Assembly: GCF_020103695.1 (NCBI RefSeq)
Contig: NZ_JAHXBF010000004.1
Location: 62,001-126,000 of the forward strand
Direction: 5' to 3'
Origin: Hyalangium versicolor
GTDB lineage: Bacteria; Myxococcota; Myxococcia; Myxococcales; Myxococcaceae
Length of the DNA stretch: 64,000 nt
Shown: in pieces, positions 59,427 through 64,000 of the stretch
Position numbering within the stretch: the stretch's first letter is position 1
Layout of the letters: the number at the start of each line of letters is the position of its first letter
The notes under the pieces: generated by a model
The model's database searches: none
Told to the model about the DNA's origin: nothing
Seen by the model: the letters and a program-made list of their open reading frames with translations, nothing else
Program-made: the position numbers and the translations under genes

Positions 59427-60548
59427 CTACCGCGGGGACATGGGACTGCAGCCCCATTGCGTCATGTCCTCGGAGACGGTGGTGCACTGCCACCCGTCAC
59501 CGCAGGAATCGGGCACCAGGGGATCACACCGGCGGTAGCACGTACTGGAGGTAGGGCTGCCGATGCCGCAGACCTGCCCGGTGGGGCAGGTGTCTGCCTG
59601 GAGGGGATTGCAGAGGGGAGCGCACCAGAAGACGCCACGGCCCTGGGACAGCCGCAGGTTGCAGCGCTCGCCGGGGCCGCATGGGGTCTCGGGGCATTCG
59701 CCCTTCACCTCGGCGAGGCACTGGTAGTCCGTGTCGTCGAGGCGCTTGCACCGCTGCCCCTCTGGACAGCCCCGGGCACGACAGTCCGGGAAGCACGCTG
59801 GGCCGTTGGTCCCCTCCTCGCAGACATGGCCCGTGGGGCAGCTCGTCGGCTCACCGGGCCGGCACGGAGTGCTGCAGACGCCCCGGTGGCACGTGAGCCC
59901 TTCCTGGCACGACCCTGCAGGGGAGATGAACAGCCCATCGCAGGGCTCGCCCTCGCGGCGCGTGCCGGTGGGGGCGCAGCGGCGGATGACGGGCCCCGTA
60001 GCGCCGGTGGTGACGGGACGGCAGACGCGCCCTTGAAAGCAGTGCGCGTCCTCCTCGCACTCGGAGGCCAGGCACTCGAAGCGGCGAGTCTCGCGGTTGG
60101 CGACACAGCCGCTGCCGGCCGGACAGTCACCATCGGTCCGGCAGGCTCCGCACTGGAGGGCGCCGCCCTCGACGGAGCAGCGCATACCGGCGGCCGGCAG
60201 TCCATCCCGTTGGGAGTTCTCGGCCTCGATGGGCGGAGGACTCGCCTCGGTGCTGGCGACTTGGAGGCTGGCGGCGGAGGCGGCTTGAGCCTCGGCTTCT
60301 CTCGGGGGTGCCTGAGGGTGGACGGCGATGAGGGAGGCCTGGGCCGAGGCGATCTCCGACATCGCGTGGGGGGCTGGGTCCTCGGGGCGCGAGTCTCGCC
60401 GGGAGGGTGGAGAGGGGACCGTCCGCGAGGCGCCGGGGACGGAGGTGGCCTCCTGAGCCTGGGGCAGCGCCCCGAAGTGGTGGGCCACCGAGGGAACTGT
60501 CGAGAGGACCACCAAGAAGGCTGCCGGCATCAGGTACCTGGGTCGCAC
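59427..60548 (-). CDS. secreted Cys-rich repeat protein
   Basis: A 373-residue exported protein from GTG 60548 (GAGG about 8 nt upstream) with a signal peptide 1-22. A ~95-residue Pro/Ala/Ser/Glu-rich spacer follows, then from ~120 Cys-rich units of the form CRTDGDCPAGSGCV, CEEDAHCFQGRVC and CPTGHVCEEGTNGPAC, like the Cys-rich parts of the lipoprotein operon proteins. No lipobox is clear, so it may be released. The small Cys-rich peptide gene lies 26 bp upstream on the same strand, so the two are probably co-expressed. Confidence 0.8.
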   Translation of the reverse strand: MRPRYLMPAAFLVVLSTVPSVAHHFGALPQAQEATSVPGASRTVPSPPSRRDSRPEDPAPHAMSEIASAQASLIAVHPQAPPREAEAQAASAASLQVASTEASPPPIEAENSQRDGLPAAGMRCSVEGGALQCGACRTDGDCPAGSGCVANRETRRFECLASECEEDAHCFQGRVCRPVTTGATGPVIRRCAPTGTRREGEPCDGLFISPAGSCQEGLTCHRGVCSTPCRPGEPTSCPTGHVCEEGTNGPACFPDCRARGCPEGQRCKRLDDTDYQCLAEVKGECPETPCGPGERCNLRLSQGRGVFWCAPLCNPLQADTCPTGQVCGIGSPTSSTCYRRCDPLVPDSCGDGWQCTTVSEDMTQWGCSPMSPR

Positions 60549-60574
60549 GAGGGCCTCGGTGTGCCTGGAGAGGG

Positions 60575-60745
60575 CTAGCAGCCTCGGGTGCTACAGCACA
60601 GGAGGGCACCTCCATCGGGAGAACAACCACAGGGGTAGCAATCCCAGCACTCGCGCATCCGCGCGTAGGCCAGCGAGCCACCCAGGATGGCACCGCTCAC
60701 TCCCAGTGCCAGCAACCAGCGCAACGCATGATTCACGCTCTTCAT
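60575..60745 (-). CDS. 56-residue secreted Cys-rich peptide
   Basis: Found by reading the gap directly. ATG 60745 (codons ATG AAG AGC GTG AAT) to TAG 60575 encodes 56 residues: basic start, hydrophobic segment (about 10-26, WLLALGVSGAILGGSLA) that suits a signal peptide, and a short mature part with seven Cys at 33, 36, 39, 41, 50, 51 and 56. A GGGGGG lies 6-11 nt before the ATG. The dense Cys pattern in ~27 residues suggests a disulfide-knotted or metal-binding peptide. Co-directional with the Cys-rich protein gene 26 bp downstream. Could be a secreted effector, or a spurious ORF; codon choice looks real. Confidence 0.6.
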   Translation of the reverse strand: MKSVNHALRWLLALGVSGAILGGSLAYARMRECWDCYPCGCSPDGGALLCCSTRGC

Positions 60746-60999
60746 GACAGCCCCCCGATGGGCCCGGTGAGGTACTGCGAGGTCGTGGGCCGAGATGGTG
60801 GTGCCATGACTTGCGGAGTCATGGAGGAGGTAGGACCTGGCAGTTCCTCAGGCGCTGGGAGGTTTTCCCGGCTCCGAGCCGCATGCACTATCTCGCCAGT
60901 CTGGAGGCGCCGACTACTGCCCCAACGTCCTGGGTCCCGTCAGGTGGTGGACCTGGAACCGGCTTCGACCGACGAATCGGGAGGTAGTATCTAGGGGCC

Positions 61000-63561
61000 A
61001 TGACGACCGTCTGGAGGCACTGCGCACTGCTGGCCGCGCTGGGGGTGGCCACCCTCTTGGCCTGCACGGACTTCGAGCGGGAAGGCGATGCCTTCTGCCA
61101 GCGGAATCCGACGCGTTGCGGACAGGATGCGCCTCCCCCGACCGACACCACGCCTCCGGAGATCGTCCAGAGTTCGCAGTCGGCCACGAGCGTTCTGGGC
61201 CAGGGCACCGTCACCCTCACGGTGACGGCGCAGGATGCCGAGTCCTCATCGCTTCGCTTCGAGTGGACGGCCACCATTGGGACACTCGGGAGTCCCACGA
61301 GTACGAACGCGAGCAGCGAGGTGACGTGGACGGCTCCGCTGTGCGTGGCCAAGGACACGGTGCTCGCCCTCACCGTCACGGTGACGAATGAGGCGGGGCT
61401 GACGGCCTCCAAGTCCTTCTCGCTCGCGGCGAACCCCTGCCCTGCTCCCGCTGCGGCCGCGGGTCAGTTGCACTCGATGCTCCTGCGTGCCGATGGCACC
61501 GTCTGGACGTGGGGCTCCAACAGCAAGGGCCAGCTCGGCGATGGGACGAACAACGGCCGCACGGCTCCCGCGCAGTTGTCGGGCTTGAACAGCCTCACGG
61601 CCATTTCGGCCGGGCGTTCGCACAGCCTGGCGCTCCGAGCCGACGGCACGGCCTGGGCGTGGGGAGACAACTCCAAGAGTCAGCTGGGGGACGGGACGGC
61701 GAGCGACCGCTCCACGCCGGTGCAGGTCTTCGGGTTGACCGACGTGAAGGGGCTCGCCGCAGGGGAACTCTACTCGCTGGCCGTGCGTTCCGACGGCACG
61801 GTGTGGGCCTGGGGCGACAACCAGTACGGCCAGCTCGGTGATGGAACGACCACCACCCGCCTTACGCCGGGACAGGTGCCCGGGTTGACGGACGTCATCG
61901 CGGTGGCGGCGGGGACCTACTACGCGCTCGCCCTTCGCAGCGATGGGACGGTGTGGTCTTGGGGCTCCAACCAATTTGGCCAGCTCGGTAACGGCACCAC
62001 GACCGACAGCCCGGTTCCTGTCCAGGTATCAGGACTGACCAACGTCACCGCACTTGCTGCGGGTTACTTCCACTCGATGGCTCTGCGCGCTGACGGGACC
62101 GCCTGGGCCTGGGGAGACAATCCCACAGGGCAACTGGGAGATGGGACGTCCACGGCACATCTCACCCCCGTGCAGGTGCTCGGACTGATTCACATCACGG
62201 CACTTGCCGCGAGCTCATCTCACTCGCTCGCCATCCGGAGTGACGGAACCGCCTGGGCCTGGGGCTACAACGACTTTGGCCAGCTCGGAGATGGAACCGT
62301 CACCAACCAGCTCAACCCCGTGCAGGTCCCTGGGCTGACCAACGTCACCGCCATCGCCGCGAGCAAGGGCTTGTTCTATGACCGCCCCACTTCCCTGGTC
62401 GTCCGCGGGGACGGTTCTGTGTGGGCCTGGGGCACCAGTTCGGCGGGTCAGATCGGCAACGGCTTGCTTCCCAGGCGCACCACCCCCTCACCTCTCCCCT
62501 CGCTGACCGGAGTGACGGCCATCAGCGCCAACCGAGTCCACTCGATGGCACTCCGGTCCGACCACTCCCTTTGGAGTTGGGGCTTCAACTACCAAGGACA
62601 GCTCGGCCAGGGATCCACTCCGCTCCAACGCCCTACCCCAGAGCAGGTACGAGAGCTGGCCAACGTCACGGCGCTTGCCGCAGGAGACTCCCACTCACTC
62701 GCGGCGATCGAAAATGGGCCTGTATGGGCCTGGGGAGCCAACGCCTCAGGTCAGCTGGGGAACGGAAATGCGGTGGACCGCTCGACTCCTGTCCAGGTTT
62801 CCGGGCTGACCGCCGTAACAGCTCTCGCTGCGGGGGGCTCCCACTCGTTGGCGCTTCGCAACGACGGCACGGTGTGGGCTTGGGGTTCCAACAGCAGCGG
62901 TCAACTCGGGGATGGGACGAGCTACAGTCGGCTGACTCCCGTGCAGGTGACCGGGCTCGCCAACATCCGTGCCATTTCCGCAGGGAGTTCCCACTCGCTG
63001 GCGCTCCGCAACGACGGCACGGTGTGGGCCTGGGGCTCGAACTTCAGCGGCAGTCTCGGTGATGGGACGACGACTGGCCGCTTGAGCCCCGTGCAGGTCT
63101 CTGGGTTGAGTGGTGTCACCGCCATCTCCGCTGGAGGGTCCTTCTCGCTGGCCGTTCGAGGCGATGGCACGGTGTGGGCCTGGGGCAACAATGCCAGCGG
63201 CCAGCTTGGAGACGGGAGCACAACCTACCGGGTCTCTCCCGCTCAGATCAGCGGGCTCGCGAACATGACAGCGGTCGCCGGGGGTGATACCCATGCACTG
63301 GCCCTCCGAAATGACGGCACCGTCTGGGCCTGGGGTGCCAATCAGTACGCCCAGCTCGGCGACGGGACGACCACCAACCGGCTCACTCCGATACAAGTGT
63401 CGGAGCTGGCCGGGGCCACCGCGCTTGCTGCCGGGGCCAACCACTCGTTGGCGCTCGGAAGTGGCGGCACTGTGTGGGCCTGGGGCACGAGTACAACGGG
63501 GCAGTTGGGAGATGGCTCGGCGTCCATCTACATGGTGCCGGTCCAGGCCGTGCTCCCATGA
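61000..63561 (+). CDS. RCC1-repeat lipoprotein with Ig-like domain
   Basis: An 853-residue lipoprotein (lipobox LLAC, Cys22). A short Cys-containing segment, then an Ig/cadherin-like domain (about 50-145: PEIVQSSQSATSVLGQGTVT), then about 14 RCC1-type repeats of ~50 residues with consensus HSLALRxDGTVWAWG, GQLGDGTTT and TPVQVxGLTxVTAIAAG. Fourteen blades equal two seven-bladed propellers in one chain. RCC1 propellers bind proteins; here it is exposed on the outer membrane. Blades 7-9 are more divergent (TSLVVRGDGSVWAWG, HSMALRSDHSLWSWG, HSLAAIENGPVWAWG), marking the likely border between propellers. Confidence 0.9.
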   Translation: MTTVWRHCALLAALGVATLLACTDFEREGDAFCQRNPTRCGQDAPPPTDTTPPEIVQSSQSATSVLGQGTVTLTVTAQDAESSSLRFEWTATIGTLGSPTSTNASSEVTWTAPLCVAKDTVLALTVTVTNEAGLTASKSFSLAANPCPAPAAAAGQLHSMLLRADGTVWTWGSNSKGQLGDGTNNGRTAPAQLSGLNSLTAISAGRSHSLALRADGTAWAWGDNSKSQLGDGTASDRSTPVQVFGLTDVKGLAAGELYSLAVRSDGTVWAWGDNQYGQLGDGTTTTRLTPGQVPGLTDVIAVAAGTYYALALRSDGTVWSWGSNQFGQLGNGTTTDSPVPVQVSGLTNVTALAAGYFHSMALRADGTAWAWGDNPTGQLGDGTSTAHLTPVQVLGLIHITALAASSSHSLAIRSDGTAWAWGYNDFGQLGDGTVTNQLNPVQVPGLTNVTAIAASKGLFYDRPTSLVVRGDGSVWAWGTSSAGQIGNGLLPRRTTPSPLPSLTGVTAISANRVHSMALRSDHSLWSWGFNYQGQLGQGSTPLQRPTPEQVRELANVTALAAGDSHSLAAIENGPVWAWGANASGQLGNGNAVDRSTPVQVSGLTAVTALAAGGSHSLALRNDGTVWAWGSNSSGQLGDGTSYSRLTPVQVTGLANIRAISAGSSHSLALRNDGTVWAWGSNFSGSLGDGTTTGRLSPVQVSGLSGVTAISAGGSFSLAVRGDGTVWAWGNNASGQLGDGSTTYRVSPAQISGLANMTAVAGGDTHALALRNDGTVWAWGANQYAQLGDGTTTNRLTPIQVSELAGATALAAGANHSLALGSGGTVWAWGTSTTGQLGDGSASIYMVPVQAVLP

Positions 63562-63726
63562 AGAACCGTGGCTTCGCAGGGGGCCTTGCTTCCTGTTTCA
63601 CGGGTTTGTGACTCTCCGCGGCACGTTGAGAGCGGCGCTGAGCCATCTGCTCGGCTACTCCCTCCGTCAAGCTGGGCTGAGGGAGAACATTGATCGGCCC
63701 TATCGGATGGCGGATAATGTAACCCC

Positions 63727-64000
63727 TTGTTCTCACGCCCTTTTAGAAGCGCCCTGGCGCTGCCCCTGCTACTGGTGTGCCTCGCGAGTACTGCGTGGGC
63801 GGACAAACTGCCTGCAATCGTCGTGAACGGAGACCCGGTGGCGCCATCACCGTCACCGGCCGAACTCGGCATAGGCCTTTGCGTCAAGAATCGTGTCTCA
63901 CCGGACCCAAACAACGAGTTCCCGGAGAGCACCACGGCCTTCAACGGCGCAGTGAACGACTTGATGGAACGCCCACCCGCGTATAGCCCGTTCCATTATT
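63727..64000 (+). CDS. exported protein, N-terminus only (runs off right edge)
   Basis: Reading from TTG 63727 gives an open frame to the edge, about 91 residues. It has an Arg-containing start, a hydrophobic stretch (ALALPLLLVCLASTAWA) with a signal peptidase site before ADK, then a Pro/Ser-rich mature part (VAPSPSPAELGIGLCVKNRV). An in-frame TAA at 63715 limits the start to this TTG or a later codon. Family not recognisable from this fragment. Confidence 0.55.
   Translation, partial: MFSRPFRSALALPLLLVCLASTAWADKLPAIVVNGDPVAPSPSPAELGIGLCVKNRVSPDPNNEFPESTTAFNGAVNDLMERPPAYSPFHY

Noticed and set aside
61450..63540. Possible CRISPR-like array
   Set aside because: The ~150-bp periodicity is explained by RCC1 coding repeats in one open frame.

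Overview
The window looks like a chromosome segment from a myxobacterium, most likely of the Cystobacterineae (Archangium, Cystobacter, Hyalangium or Stigmatella type). The basis is very high GC with strong third-position GC bias, many lipoproteins, many multidomain sensor kinases, adenylate cyclases and Ser/Thr kinases, Cys-rich secreted proteins, and a TolQ/TolR/TolR cluster matching the gliding motor aglRQS. Genus is inferred from content only. No rRNA, tRNA, CRISPR array, insertion sequence or phage gene was recognised.

Layout. 1-2.3 kb: a MASE1-PAS histidine kinase cut by the left edge, and a small membrane protein. 2.4-6.4 kb: an AraC regulator with a YCII-like protein, then the aglRQS-like motor cluster with a HAD phosphatase. 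6.7-13.3 kb: a MshEN (c-di-GMP-type) protein, two overlapping sensor kinases of which the first lacks the ATPase domain, and a beta-helix lipoprotein. 13.6-15.8 kb: a queuosine-precursor transporter coupled to a FolB-cupin fusion, and a Trp-rich secreted protein. 15.9-24.1 kb: five large surface lipoprotein genes joined by four successive 4-bp stop/start overlaps. 24.1-27.3 kb: two paralogous coiled-coil membrane proteins, a metallo-beta-lactamase-fold hydrolase and an Ig-like lipoprotein.

27.6-34.6 kb: a small secreted protein, a 1738-residue tandem-repeat protein, an alkaline ceramidase homologue with its catalytic set complete, and a response regulator. 34.9-43.1 kb: a class III cyclase, a Gre-factor-like protein with a shortened hairpin, a dienelactone hydrolase, and a DUF4105 protein coupled to a Ser/Asp/Asn-rich lipoprotein. 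43.2-46.9 kb: a small helical protein coupled to a GAF protein; converging on it is a proteasome-like Ntn-hydrolase gene coupled to a zinc-phospholipase-like gene with a histone-H1-like tail. 47.2-52.7 kb: a LuxR regulator, a metallophosphoesterase, a thioredoxin-fold lipoprotein and a membrane GTPase. 52.9-57.5 kb: a coupled set of adenylate cyclase, Ser/Thr kinase with pseudo-receiver, and LysM/FecR protein. 57.7-59.3 kb: three tandem XRE regulators, two with duplicated promoter/leader DNA. 59.4-64 kb: a Cys-rich secreted protein with a 56-residue Cys-rich peptide gene just upstream, a 14-repeat RCC1 lipoprotein, and the start of a secreted protein cut by the right edge.

The recurring themes are envelope and surface proteins made as translationally coupled sets, and signalling proteins with degenerate or missing catalytic parts that probably act as partners of a neighbour. 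No defence system or biosynthetic gene cluster was recognised. The best candidates for undescribed biology are the 1738-residue repeat protein, the five-lipoprotein operon, the Ntn-hydrolase/H1-tailed enzyme pair, the small Cys-rich peptide and the XRE cluster.
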